Shown here piece after piece: positions 7,826-16,210 of a DNA stretch of 27,268 nt. Under the pieces are notes generated by a model. That model searched no databases. It had not been told where the DNA came from and was given only the letters and a program-made list of their open reading frames with translations. Origin of the DNA: a virus; IMG/VR virus record IMGVR_UViG_3300012920_009603, positions 1-27,268 of that record; one strand, given 5' to 3'. The first letter of the stretch is position 1, and the number at the start of each line of letters is the position of its first letter. The position numbers were made by a program, and so were the translations under genes.

Positions 7826-8695
7826 TTATATTTCATGCCCTAATATATCTTTTTGGGATAAATCTTTTTCTGAGTATTTCCCTTCTGCAACATGGGAAAA
7901 CATAGGAGAATAATAGTGATTACACCCTTCAAAGTAAAAATGGGTTGCTTGTGCATATCTCGTAGAGTTTGAATTTGATATTGGGGCTCCCCCATGTAGC
8001 AAATTAGAAGCCCAAATAATACACTCACCTTTTTTACCTAACCAATGTTTCTTTTTGACATCCATTGATTCTAATAATTGTACTAAAAAGTTTTCATACT
8101 CACTATAATTTTCAAACTGGTTTCCATACTCTACAACAGGTAGATTTAAATTTTGGAAATTATAATGAGGCCATTTATGAGAACCAGGTACTACTGTAAG
8201 GGGCCCACAGTCTTCAGTCATATCCTGAAGAGCAGTCCAGGTACCAACCATCCATCTTTGTGGTTCAGTATAAAAATGAATTGAATCTTGGTGTAAGGGT
8301 TGGTTACTACCTTTTAAAAAATTAATTGTTTGAAACGGAACAGGGTTTCGACCATATAATAATTTTAATGTGTTTATAATTTTAGGATGTTTAGCTAAAG
8401 ATAACACATTAGGTATAGTCTTCCATGCTTCAAAAACTCTTGGAGAATCAGAGTAATGATACTTATCATTTTGTGTTTTTAGTGATTCTAACTCGTTTTT
8501 AACATCTTTTAGTAAGGTATCAACAAATTCATCTGTTAATTCTAAATCAATTGTTATGTACCCATTTTCATAGTAATCAAATAAAACCTTTAATTCTTGT
8601 TCTGAGTAGTCACTGTTACCTACTAGTTTATAAAAGAAAGGTGATTCTATAAATGGAATATCTAGGGCATTTTTATCAGTGCTATAGTTTTTCAT
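7826..8695 (-). CDS. Phytanoyl-CoA dioxygenase (PhyH)-like Fe(II)/2-oxoglutarate oxygenase
   Basis: The 289-residue protein has the double-stranded beta-helix iron site: HQD at H135-Q-D137 (PLHQDSIHF), distal H234 (LLHGGAP), and R246 (STRYAQ) for 2-oxoglutarate. The substrate-side block GPLTVVPGSHKWPH is typical of the PhyH family. It should hydroxylate a small molecule or sugar using O2 and 2-oxoglutarate; the substrate cannot be told. Similar genes appear in glycan and small-molecule islands of marine phages. It overlaps the acyltransferase stop (TAATG) and precedes the SDR. An intact iron triad suggests it is active. Confidence 0.9.
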   Translation of the reverse strand: MKNYSTDKNALDIPFIESPFFYKLVGNSDYSEQELKVLFDYYENGYITIDLELTDEFVDTLLKDVKNELESLKTQNDKYHYSDSPRVFEAWKTIPNVLSLAKHPKIINTLKLLYGRNPVPFQTINFLKGSNQPLHQDSIHFYTEPQRWMVGTWTALQDMTEDCGPLTVVPGSHKWPHYNFQNLNLPVVEYGNQFENYSEYENFLVQLLESMDVKKKHWLGKKGECIIWASNLLHGGAPISNSNSTRYAQATHFYFEGCNHYYSPMFSHVAEGKYSEKDLSQKDILGHEI

Positions 8696-9261
8696 TACTT
8701 TTGTTTTAAAAATTTAGGATCATTAGCTAATTTAAGGACATTTTCTTTATTACGAGGTTTATGTAATTTAGCAGGGTTTCCTAAATATACCCCCCAAGGT
8801 TCTAAATCATTTTTAGTATAGATAAAACTTTTTGCTCCTACTGTACACCCTTCAGGGATTACAACTTTAGGAAATACCATTACATCTGATGCTATTCCTG
8901 AGTAATTTTTAAGGGTAATATCTCCTCTATAAATTTTATTATTACCCCAAAATTCATTTACAGGGCCTTCTTCTCCACTATAATCTTCAGAAGCACAAAA
9001 TAATTTAGACCCGTACCCAATAAAACACCATTTTCCTAAACTAATTTTATGTTGTTTACCACCCCCAAGGACAGCATGGGAACAAATCTGAGTGTAACTA
9101 TCTACTTCTAAAGCAGTAGTAATCAAACAAAAAGGATCTATTCTTACATTGTCAGCAAGATAAACTTCACTAGGATTTGTAAAAATTACATTATGTCCTA
9201 TAAATACATTTTTACCACAAGATCCTAAATGCTTTTTTATTTCTTCATTCCACCCAATCAT
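8695..9261 (-). CDS. Left-handed beta-helix (hexapeptide) acyltransferase
   Basis: The 188-residue protein is built of hexapeptide repeats ([LIV]-G-x4 type) from about residue 15 to 165, including NVFIGHNVIF, VRIDPFCLI, KWCFIGYGSK and VVIPEGCTVGAKSFI. It ends with the usual GNPAKLHKPR cap, like WbbJ/maltose-acetyltransferase relatives. An acetyl-CoA-dependent sugar O- or N-acetyltransferase is the likely role. It lies after the aminotransferase and a small gene, which fits acetylation of an amino sugar. The bases before ATG (TTAATAAGTTATG) match those before the gene at 19686-19940. Confidence 0.85.
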   Translation of the reverse strand: MIGWNEEIKKHLGSCGKNVFIGHNVIFTNPSEVYLADNVRIDPFCLITTALEVDSYTQICSHAVLGGGKQHKISLGKWCFIGYGSKLFCASEDYSGEEGPVNEFWGNNKIYRGDITLKNYSGIASDVMVFPKVVIPEGCTVGAKSFIYTKNDLEPWGVYLGNPAKLHKPRNKENVLKLANDPKFLKQK

Positions 9262-9267
9262 AACTTA

Positions 9268-9480
9268 TTAATTTTCTTTAAATATTTCTATCATTAAAAC
9301 ATTTTTATCATTTACCATTACAAAACTACCATCACGTAATTCAAATTTTGTAAATTGGCCTTGTCTAATAGTATGAGTATTTACTCCCTCTATTGTTTTT
9401 TTTTCTCCTCCTATAAAATGAATAATTTTAGTTACCCATTTTCCCTGGAGTTTGACTGAAGATTCTAGATCAACTGACAT
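9268..9480 (-). CDS. Small beta-rich hypothetical protein
   Basis: The 70-residue protein appears to be nearly all beta strand: VKLQGKWVTKIIHFIGGEKK, then GQFTKFELRDGSFVMVN and VLMIEIF. It has no Cys and no signal peptide. It has one of the better ribosome-binding sites in the island (AAGGA, nine bases before ATG), and it begins three bases after the aminotransferase stop. I do not recognise it; a small beta-barrel or Sm-like fold is possible but unproven. Confidence 0.6.
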   Translation of the reverse strand: MSVDLESSVKLQGKWVTKIIHFIGGEKKTIEGVNTHTIRQGQFTKFELRDGSFVMVNDKNVLMIEIFKEN

Positions 9481-9483
9481 TTT

Positions 9484-10668
9484 TTACCATCCTTTTTTAA
9501 TACAGTCTACTATATATTCTCTTTGTTCTTCAGTAACCCACCATCCTACAGGAATAGATACTATCTTACCTACGGTTTTATCAAGGTTAGGTAACGCTGT
9601 TCTGTATTCATGAGAACAAGTATGTTTATCATTTCGTTCATGTACTTGTGAAACCGAAACACCATGATCATGCATGTGTTTATAAAAACCATCTCGATTT
9701 TCTACTAACATACTGTAAATCCAAAATGCAGAATTAAATCCTTTTTCCCTTTTTAAAAGAGTAACTCCGGGAACATTTTGTAAATGTTTGTCATAAAATT
9801 TAGCATTTGATCTATGTTTACCTACTATATCTTTAACATATTTTAAATTTTCCATACCTACAGCAGCACATACATCGTTCATATGAAATTTAAATCCCCA
9901 TTCTTCAATATTAGCCTCACATCTAAAATCTTTTCTATCCCCATCTCGATCAATACCATACCACCTTAACAATCTGGCCCTTTTGTTTAATTCATTATGG
10001 GGAGAAATTAATATACCCCCGTCTACTGAAGTAATGTGTTTAATAGCTTGAAGGGAATACATTGTAAGGTTACCATGTGATCCTATTTTTTTACCTTTAT
10101 ACTCAGATCCAAATGAATGGGCTCCATCTTCAATTACTGCAGGTTGAAATCCAAATCGCTTACAAGCATTTTCTTGAATTTTTTTAATTCTATCTAAATC
10201 ATTAGGATAACCCCCCCAATGTACAAGCATTATAACTTTAGTTTTAGGAGTTATTTTTCTTTCTAAATCATCTAGATCCATATTAAGTGTAGTTGGATCT
10301 ATATCTACCCACTTAATTTTTAACCCATTTCCTAAAATGGGCCAATTAGAAGCAGTACATGTCATAGCAGTTGCTAGTACTTCATCTCCTTCTTCTAACC
10401 CAGGCCAATTTGACTCAACCCCAGCAACACCTGGTACAATCTGTTTAAAACTCTTAGAGGGCTTTTTTAACATGTGTAGCGCTAAATGTAAAGCTGAAGT
10501 ACCTGAATTTACTGTAGAAATATAATCGTTATTAAAATATTTGCTAAGTTGAGTTTCAAATTCATCAACTTTGGGACCCTGCCCTATATATCCACTATCT
10601 AATACTTTTCCTACTTCTTCTTTAGCAGTAGGAGCCATAAAAACTTTAAAAAGAGGTATTTGTTCCAT
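9484..10668 (-). CDS. DegT/DnrJ/EryC1/StrS-family sugar aminotransferase
   Basis: The 394-residue PLP enzyme begins with the family opening around SGYIGQGPKVDEFE. It also has NSGTSALHLAL, EDGAHSFGS (D181, contacting the PLP ring) and YSLQAIKHIT, with K210 as the PLP lysine, followed by DGGILI. These enzymes transaminate a keto group on a nucleotide-linked hexose, using glutamate. An insertion of about 25 residues between 70 and 95 (from KKPSKSF to GLEEGDEV) is longer than in most relatives. With the SDR and acyltransferase downstream it forms an amino-sugar set, though no dTDP- or UDP-sugar dehydratase is seen in this window. Confidence 0.92.
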   Translation of the reverse strand: MEQIPLFKVFMAPTAKEEVGKVLDSGYIGQGPKVDEFETQLSKYFNNDYISTVNSGTSALHLALHMLKKPSKSFKQIVPGVAGVESNWPGLEEGDEVLATAMTCTASNWPILGNGLKIKWVDIDPTTLNMDLDDLERKITPKTKVIMLVHWGGYPNDLDRIKKIQENACKRFGFQPAVIEDGAHSFGSEYKGKKIGSHGNLTMYSLQAIKHITSVDGGILISPHNELNKRARLLRWYGIDRDGDRKDFRCEANIEEWGFKFHMNDVCAAVGMENLKYVKDIVGKHRSNAKFYDKHLQNVPGVTLLKREKGFNSAFWIYSMLVENRDGFYKHMHDHGVSVSQVHERNDKHTCSHEYRTALPNLDKTVGKIVSIPVGWWVTEEQREYIVDCIKKGW

Positions 10669-11285
10669 TATAATGTATTATAAAACTGATTTTGTTGTTC
10701 TTGACGTTTAATATCCTTAATATGAATTAAACAAAATTCATCATTTGCAGGTAAATGAGATTCTGTTTTATGACCTGTTAAAACTTCATGTACTTTATTT
10801 TTCCATTTAATTCTTTTAACATTTTTCATAATACGGCATTGATAGTCCGGAAAATTTACTCTATTATCCTGATCAACATTCCACCCCCATTGAGTAACAT
10901 GTTCTTTAGTAAGCCCCTTTACTCTATTAATTCGAGGTACCCAAAATATATCTACACTATCATTCATTTTAATAACAGTTTCAATAGTATCCATCAAATA
11001 ATCATCTGGGTATTCATCGGCATCAATCTGAAAAATATAGTCCCCCGAACAGTGTTCTTTTAAATTATTTTTAAATGTTGCAAAATTACCATTTAGTGGA
11101 AACTTAATTACTTGAATTTTATCTTTATATTCTTCTAATACTTGGTATACACTAGGGGTAGTATTTCCTTCATCACATTGGACTACAATTTCGTCTTGTT
11201 CACGTTTATGTTTAAATAGATAATTTAGAAGATATTCTAATTGCATCCATTCATTACATACTGGTATAGCGTAGCTTATTGTCAT
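10668..11285 (-). CDS. Glycosyltransferase family 2 (GT-A)
   Basis: The 205-residue protein starts MTISYAIPVCNEW, the GT2 nucleotide-binding strand, and has the metal-binding DxD motif as DADEYPDD (D88, D90) at the usual distance. EIVVQCDEGNTTP takes the place of the second conserved Asp region. It is short, only the catalytic GT-A core with no added domain. The likely reaction is transfer of one sugar from a UDP-sugar or similar donor. It follows the zinc-ribbon gene (TAATG) and precedes the aminotransferase by the same overlap. Confidence 0.82.
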   Translation of the reverse strand: MTISYAIPVCNEWMQLEYLLNYLFKHKREQDEIVVQCDEGNTTPSVYQVLEEYKDKIQVIKFPLNGNFATFKNNLKEHCSGDYIFQIDADEYPDDYLMDTIETVIKMNDSVDIFWVPRINRVKGLTKEHVTQWGWNVDQDNRVNFPDYQCRIMKNVKRIKWKNKVHEVLTGHKTESHLPANDEFCLIHIKDIKRQEQQNQFYNTL

Positions 11286-11734
11286 TATTTATTCACTTCA
11301 AACATGCCAATATAATCCATAGCTTCTATGAAATCACGCTCTTTAAAATAAGAAGCATTTTTCATGTCCATTTTGTAAGTAGCATCTTCTGGAAAATTTT
11401 GTTTTTCTTCTTCTACAAGTTTTTTAGCAGGACAAGCTACCCAATTCCAATCATCAACTGAAGTACCCTGGATGAATATCATTCCTTTATTTTCAATGTT
11501 AATTGTAGAAGGAATCCAAGTAAGACCATTTTCATCTACTGAGGTTAAATCCTTATAGAGTTCGGGTAATACTTCTAATTGTTCTTCTAAAAATTCACTA
11601 TCTTTAGTCATTAGAGTATTAGTAGTAAACCCACACCCATAACACATATGAACTTTATAATCAGCTCCTAAATTATTTTCGTAGCAGGCATCACTACCGC
11701 ACCGAGAGCATATTGTTAATTTATCCTTTGACAT
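11285..11734 (-). CDS. Zinc-ribbon protein of unknown function
   Basis: The 149-residue protein has one N-terminal zinc ribbon: C9-x2-C12 (CSRCGS) and C31-x2-C34 (CYGCGF). An acidic helical part (EFLEEQLEVLPELYKDL) and a strand-rich middle follow, with GLTWIPSTINI, GMIFIQG and WNWVACPA. A C-terminal helix ends the protein (FKERDFIEAMDYIGMFEV). I know this only as a conserved protein of marine T4-like phages, and its role is unknown. It sits inside the glycan island, overlapping GT genes at both ends (14 bases, then TAATG), so it is co-expressed with them but need not act on glycans. Confidence 0.65.
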   Translation of the reverse strand: MSKDKLTICSRCGSDACYENNLGADYKVHMCYGCGFTTNTLMTKDSEFLEEQLEVLPELYKDLTSVDENGLTWIPSTINIENKGMIFIQGTSVDDWNWVACPAKKLVEEEKQNFPEDATYKMDMKNASYFKERDFIEAMDYIGMFEVNK

Positions 11735-13019
11735 CTTCTAATTTTTTAAGTTTAGGTAATCCTAACTTGGGGAGTTCTAATTTTATTTCTTTAGGAAACT
11801 CAGGTACGTATTGATCTAAATACCCCTTTAATTGAATAACCATTTGATTAAAATTAAATTCGGTACGGCTTTTATATGCTTGGCGAGTTGCTTTTTCCTT
11901 ATAATTTTTATAATTAGTAAAAACATCTCTCATGGCTACAACTGTTGCTGTATGGTCTACTCCAAACCACTCAAATTCTTTTATTAACACATCTTTTACT
12001 ACTGAACTATCATCTAATTTATGGAGTTGGCCTGGGAGGAGAGTAGTAAATTTAGGGTCTAAGAAATCTAAATGGCCACTCCAATTTGTAGCAATAATAG
12101 GTTTTTTAGTTAAACTAAATTCTAGTAAAGGACGACCAAAACCTTCACCCTTAGTTAAATTAATCATAGCCTTAACTTTATTGTGGGTATAGATTTCATT
12201 CATTTCTTCATCAGTAAACTCTCCTTGTAATAAATAAACATTAGGTAAAGTACGAGCATCTTCTACAGAATTTCGGATCATGTCAATTCGTTTGAGAATT
12301 TCATTTCTATCCATATAAGAAGTTCCTACTGTAGAAGTTTTTAAGATTAGAGCTGGTGTTTTCTTTTTATTTTTAAATGCTTCAAAAAATAATCTTACGA
12401 GTAATCCTACATTTTTTCTATCATGTCCTATATTACCCTGCATCCAGTGCCCTACAAACAAATAAGCAAAATCTTCTTCAATTTGGCTTAAATCAAAGGT
12501 TGATTTTTTAGGTTGATAGATATCTAAATTAGCACCTTCAATTAGTACTTCAATAGGCTTTTGTAATCTATATTCTCCTACTACTTGATTAGTTTCTTTA
12601 TTTCTTTGTTCAAATTTAATAGTTTCAAATACCTTAGCACTGTGGGTTGAAGAAGTTAATACTAAGTCCATTTTGTTACAACCTTCAACCCATGAGGGAT
12701 GACATCCTGTAGTTTCAATACCAGCTGTTAAACCTATATTATATTTTCCCACAGGTGTAAATTCATTTGGTACTGTTATTTGGCACCAAATTTCAGGCTG
12801 TTTTGGAAGTTGATTACCTACGGGAAGGAGATGAGGTATTAAAAAATCCCATTCAGGATGATCACCTATAAACCCCCAAGGTGTTTGCCCCCATCTTTGG
12901 GGTAAAACTTTAACATCATATTCATCTAATTCAATAAGAGCTTTTACAAAATCTCTAGCTCTTGCTCCGTAACCGCTGTACGTGTCAATCGGACAGCTTA
13001 CTATAAACATCGGTTTCAT
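11721..13019 (-). CDS. Glycosyltransferase family 4 (GT-B)
   Basis: The 432-residue second GT4 enzyme starts MKPMFIVSCPIDTYSGYGAR, with the glycine loop that opens the acceptor domain. The donor domain contains LFVGHWMQGNIGHDRKN and the EX7E motif GEGFGRPLLE (E292 to E300), followed by IIATNWSGHLDFL. It differs clearly from its neighbour at 13019-14452, so this is not a recent duplication. The C-terminal tail is Lys/Leu/Pro-rich (LELPKLGLPKLKKLEDVKG), possibly for membrane or partner contact. It overlaps the following zinc-ribbon gene by 14 bases. Confidence 0.9.
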   Translation of the reverse strand: MKPMFIVSCPIDTYSGYGARARDFVKALIELDEYDVKVLPQRWGQTPWGFIGDHPEWDFLIPHLLPVGNQLPKQPEIWCQITVPNEFTPVGKYNIGLTAGIETTGCHPSWVEGCNKMDLVLTSSTHSAKVFETIKFEQRNKETNQVVGEYRLQKPIEVLIEGANLDIYQPKKSTFDLSQIEEDFAYLFVGHWMQGNIGHDRKNVGLLVRLFFEAFKNKKKTPALILKTSTVGTSYMDRNEILKRIDMIRNSVEDARTLPNVYLLQGEFTDEEMNEIYTHNKVKAMINLTKGEGFGRPLLEFSLTKKPIIATNWSGHLDFLDPKFTTLLPGQLHKLDDSSVVKDVLIKEFEWFGVDHTATVVAMRDVFTNYKNYKEKATRQAYKSRTEFNFNQMVIQLKGYLDQYVPEFPKEIKLELPKLGLPKLKKLEDVKG

Positions 13020-14452
13020 TAATATACTAAATTATGTTGTGCAACTTTTTTCTTAAGGGGAATTGATTTAATCAACTCGTATTTAGATCGGGGTTTCCAA
13101 GTTTTAAATAACTTTTCTATGTTTTCTATAACTCTTTCTCCTTGATATTCCGCAGTAAATCCCGCTTCACTACTAGTAGCCCATTTTCTACCCAATAAAC
13201 CTACTGCTTTTCTACGTTCAGGATCTAAATTATAAACTTCTATAAGTTGATCAGCAGCATCACTAGCTTCACATCTATCATCAAAAATATAAGGAGTTGG
13301 GGGTGAACCTACAATTGAAATACTAGCAGGAAATACTGGGAAAGCCCAAGGTCCACACTTTTTAAATGTACCTCTATGGTTTGAAGGGAATAATTCATCA
13401 AATTCTATCCAAGTACCATTTTTAGTTTCAAAACGCATTTGATCTTGCATCCCCCCTGTTACATTAGCAATAATAGGATTACCCGCTAACATAGCTTCAG
13501 TTAAACTTAATCCCCATCCTTCATTTGAAGTAAGTTGAATTTGAACATCTGTACTATTATACAGTAAATTCATTTCTTCTGTAGAAAGTCTTTGTTGATG
13601 AAGAATTATATTATACCTTTCATCATCTCCACAAAGCATATCTATTACTGCAGGTAAATCAGTACCATTGGGATCCACAGCCTGAGTGTGTAAAACTAAA
13701 GCACATTCTTTGGCTTTTTCTAAAGGTAGTTTATCTACAAATTGTTTAAATGCCCATATAGTATCTGGTACTTGTTTACGGCGAATATTTCTAGAGTTAT
13801 AAAAAGCTACAAAATTATATTCTTTGTCTTTAAACAAATTTTTCTTAAATTCTACTAAATTAGAATCATCCTTTGCTAAAGGTTTATAAATTTCATGGTT
13901 TAAACCATGAGGGACGTATTCTATAATTTTGCTGTTTGCTTTTTCCCCTAAAACAATTTTATTTATATTAACAGTTTGTTTAGAAATACCCATTAATAAA
14001 TCACATGATTCATAGAATGCTTCGTTATAACGAGGTGCGGGGTAATCATCCCAAATATTAAGATAAATAATAGGAATTTTTCTTCGGATTTCTGCTTCCA
14101 TTTGGAATAACCAAGCCCAATATCTAGGATCAGTTATAATAAAAATAGCATCGGGTTTTTCTGTGCTTAGGATTTGTCTAAGCATATCAGGGTTACCATA
14201 CCCACTAGAAGGATAAACAATTACTGAGGCATCATCGATACCTGCAGCTTCATTAGTACTTTGGCTTAAATCTAGTTTTTTACCTACTTCAGGGTGTTCA
14301 ATAGCAGCCCCAACATTTACATAGTTAAAGTGGTGAGCTGTATGAAGTACTATTTCTTTTGCAATAGTACCAATTCCTGAGTGGGTTCTAATATCATCAC
14401 ACATCAACAAAATTTTCTTTCGTTGATTTTGTGGAATATAACCTTTTTTCAT
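13019..14452 (-). CDS. Glycosyltransferase family 4 (GT-B)
   Basis: The 477-residue protein is a GT-B enzyme with two Rossmann domains. The N-terminal domain begins at KKILLMCDDIRTHSGIGT; the C-terminal nucleotide-sugar domain has PHGLNHEIYKP, AFYNSRNIRRKQ and the EX7E motif NEGWGLSLTEA (E311 to E319), which holds the donor sugar-nucleotide ribose/phosphate. These are the marks of retaining GT4 transferases. It is the first enzyme of the glycan island, and its stop overlaps the next GT4 gene (TAATG), so the pair act in sequence. Acceptor and sugar cannot be told from sequence. Confidence 0.9.
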   Translation of the reverse strand: MKKGYIPQNQRKKILLMCDDIRTHSGIGTIAKEIVLHTAHHFNYVNVGAAIEHPEVGKKLDLSQSTNEAAGIDDASVIVYPSSGYGNPDMLRQILSTEKPDAIFIITDPRYWAWLFQMEAEIRRKIPIIYLNIWDDYPAPRYNEAFYESCDLLMGISKQTVNINKIVLGEKANSKIIEYVPHGLNHEIYKPLAKDDSNLVEFKKNLFKDKEYNFVAFYNSRNIRRKQVPDTIWAFKQFVDKLPLEKAKECALVLHTQAVDPNGTDLPAVIDMLCGDDERYNIILHQQRLSTEEMNLLYNSTDVQIQLTSNEGWGLSLTEAMLAGNPIIANVTGGMQDQMRFETKNGTWIEFDELFPSNHRGTFKKCGPWAFPVFPASISIVGSPPTPYIFDDRCEASDAADQLIEVYNLDPERRKAVGLLGRKWATSSEAGFTAEYQGERVIENIEKLFKTWKPRSKYELIKSIPLKKKVAQHNLVY

Positions 14453-14459
14453 TTTTGCT

Positions 14460-14645
14460 TTATAAATCTAAATTGTTGTGATTGTGGATTTGTCGTTTAA
14501 AATCCTCATCTGTAAGATACAAATGAACACATCTGTCAGCAAGTTTTTGAAATGAAAACTTATGTCTAACACATGCTACTTTAAATTCCTCGAATAAATC
14601 GCTTTGAATTTTTACGCTTGTTAATGTTAAATCTTTTTTACTCAT
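14460..14645 (-). CDS. Small ribbon-helix-helix-like DNA-binding protein
   Basis: The 61-residue protein has an N-terminal strand (LTLTSVKIQ) followed by two helices (LFEEFKVACVRHK and SFQKLADRCVHLYLTDEDF). This is the order of Arc/MetJ ribbon-helix-helix repressors, whose strand enters the DNA major groove as a dimer. It has two Cys but no zinc pattern. It lies alone between a 44-base gap upstream and a 7-base gap before the glycan island, so it is placed to control that island. The fold is inferred from pattern only. Similar small proteins are conserved in T4-like marine phages. Confidence 0.6.
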   Translation of the reverse strand: MSKKDLTLTSVKIQSDLFEEFKVACVRHKFSFQKLADRCVHLYLTDEDFKRQIHNHNNLDL

Positions 14646-14689
14646 AATAATATATTTTATATAATTTGTGTATATAAATATGTACGGAG

Positions 14690-15625
14690 TCAGGAAGATT
14701 CATGTTTATTACATAATTCTTTTTTTCCATTAAAAGAGCACCATTCACATAATCTTGATATTACTTTAGGGTGTTCTTTTTCTTGATATTTACCTTTAGG
14801 AGTAAAGCATTCACTAATAAATTCATCTAATATTTTATTAGCTTTATTAAGTTTATTACGACCCGCTGCAGGTTTATGTAATTGTACTCTATGAATTGGA
14901 TAATCGCTATTTTCCCAAATTTTTCTACGTACAATAAAAAATTCTACTTCTATATTTTCAAGTGGAATTCCATACTGTTCATTAAAAAACTTTTTGTAAA
15001 GGACTAACTGCATTTGCTTATTTTCATCCTTTTTAGCTTTAGCACCCCATCCCCTAGTAGATGTTTTTATATCGTATATATAAAATTTATTTGTGGGTTC
15101 ATGGTATAATACTAAGTCAATAAAACCCTTGTATACTAAGTTTCTACCAACGTTCATTACAATTGGTAATTCGATGCCAGCAAGATACCAACCACGTTTA
15201 CTAAAGTATTGATTACGTTTTTTCTTAATAAAATTAAGAATTGCTACTCCATCTTCAAAAAATTCTCTTAATTCTTCTGGGGATGAATAATGGGTGTTAT
15301 TGTTTTTTTTATAAGACTCTTGGTATAAAGCAATAAATTTTTCTTGAAATTGTTCTTCTAAATTTATTTTATCCGCTTTAGCACCTGATTCTTCATATAA
15401 AACAGTAAGCCAATCTTGGATTACTTCATGCATTGAAGTACCAAATGTAAAATGTATATTAGGGGAGTCATCATAATGTCCATCTTTATACTGAAGTGCC
15501 CACTTATGTGGGCAACTTCTGTACATTGACATTTGAGAAAAAGAAATTGTTTTTTGGTAAGCGTAGTTTACCTCGGGTAATTCCTTATTTTGTATCTCTT
15601 TGAGTATTTGAGGCTTCTTGGCCAT
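14690..15625 (-). CDS. PD-(D/E)XK nuclease, RecB/Cas4-like, with likely Fe-S cysteines
   Basis: The 311-residue protein has the RecB/Cas4-type exonuclease layout. SFSQMSMYRSCPHKWAL holds C38, GTSMHEVIQ holds the motif I histidine (H66), GFIDLVLY holds D170, YDIKTS holds D185 and K187, and Q-x3-Y follows (near 206-210). Near the end C293, C296 and C305 (CEWCSFNGKKELC), together with C38, make the four-cysteine set that binds a 4Fe-4S cluster in Cas4 and AddB. It should degrade or trim DNA ends in recombination or host-DNA breakdown. No helicase domain is attached and no CRISPR is nearby. It follows the clamp loader and ends 44 bases before the next start. Confidence 0.85.
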   Translation of the reverse strand: MAKKPQILKEIQNKELPEVNYAYQKTISFSQMSMYRSCPHKWALQYKDGHYDDSPNIHFTFGTSMHEVIQDWLTVLYEESGAKADKINLEEQFQEKFIALYQESYKKNNNTHYSSPEELREFFEDGVAILNFIKKKRNQYFSKRGWYLAGIELPIVMNVGRNLVYKGFIDLVLYHEPTNKFYIYDIKTSTRGWGAKAKKDENKQMQLVLYKKFFNEQYGIPLENIEVEFFIVRRKIWENSDYPIHRVQLHKPAAGRNKLNKANKILDEFISECFTPKGKYQEKEHPKVISRLCEWCSFNGKKELCNKHESS

Positions 15626-15800
15626 ATAATTTTTCTAATTTTTCTAAGTAAAGTATAGCATCCATAAGTTCTTCTTTCATGTGAGTAATCCATTCTTGAA
15701 ATTTAAGATCTTCTCTATCTAAATTAACACCATACTTTTTTTCACCAAATTCAGCTCGAGTAGTGAATTGTTCTATAACTGAGGTAACTATACTATCCAT
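15585..15800 (-). CDS. Small MazG-like (all-alpha NTP pyrophosphatase type) protein
   Basis: The 71-residue, all-helical protein has the segment FGEKKYGV followed by EWITHMKEELMDAILYLEKL. The E43-E44-x2-D47 pattern in that helix is the EExxD metal-binding motif seen in MazG/dUTPase-2-type all-alpha NTP pyrophosphatases. The protein is shorter than MazG proper (about 100 residues per domain), so it may be a minimal or tetrameric form, or only a structural relative. If active it would hydrolyse a nucleoside triphosphate. The 3' end overlaps the nuclease gene by 41 bases. Confidence 0.5.
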   Translation of the reverse strand: MDSIVTSVIEQFTTRAEFGEKKYGVNLDREDLKFQEWITHMKEELMDAILYLEKLEKLYGQEASNTQRDTK

Positions 15801-16210
15801 TATTTGAACATGTTAATTACTTCTTTATCTTGGTATCCCGCTTTATAAAGGATATCTTCTAAATCATCATTATCTAATACGATTACCATATTAGTAGCTT
15901 CACGAGTAGAACACTCATAAATTTTAGATAATGCTTGTACTAATTCAATTTTAGGTTGTTTCATTTTTGATTTAATATATTTAAGCCAAACATTTTGTTT
16001 GGGTAACAAACCACAATATACTGTATAATATTTCTTTTTATCAGTGTAAGGGATTGTTTGAACATAGTTTATTAACTCAATAAAAGGTTGATGCATAGAT
16101 AAAAAACGATTAACCATATAGGGATTAAAGGACTCTTTTTCCTTATCAGTAAAGGAATCCCAATCTCGTTTTTTACCTGTTAATTCTTTTAGCCAATCAA
16201 ATAGTGTCAT
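15800..16210 (-). CDS. 62: Clamp loader small subunit
   Basis: The protein is 136 residues from ATG 16210 (GTG 16216 would add two). The start MTLFDWLKEL, then WDSFTDKEKESFNPYMVNRF and FLSMHQPFIELINYV, match the short gp62 form of marine T4-like phages; T4 gp62 is longer (187 residues). gp62 is the single non-ATPase subunit that holds the four gp44 subunits as a clamp loader. Supporting context: it lies two genes after gp44. The rest is helical with a single Cys pair, not a zinc site (VYCGLL, YECST). The stop overlaps the next ATG (TAATG). Confidence 0.85.
   Translation of the reverse strand: MTLFDWLKELTGKKRDWDSFTDKEKESFNPYMVNRFLSMHQPFIELINYVQTIPYTDKKKYYTVYCGLLPKQNVWLKYIKSKMKQPKIELVQALSKIYECSTREATNMVIVLDNDDLEDILYKAGYQDKEVINMFK

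Noticed and set aside
7840-8028. 62-codon frame on the minus strand
   Set aside because: It lies wholly inside the PhyH-like oxygenase gene in another frame and has no start support.
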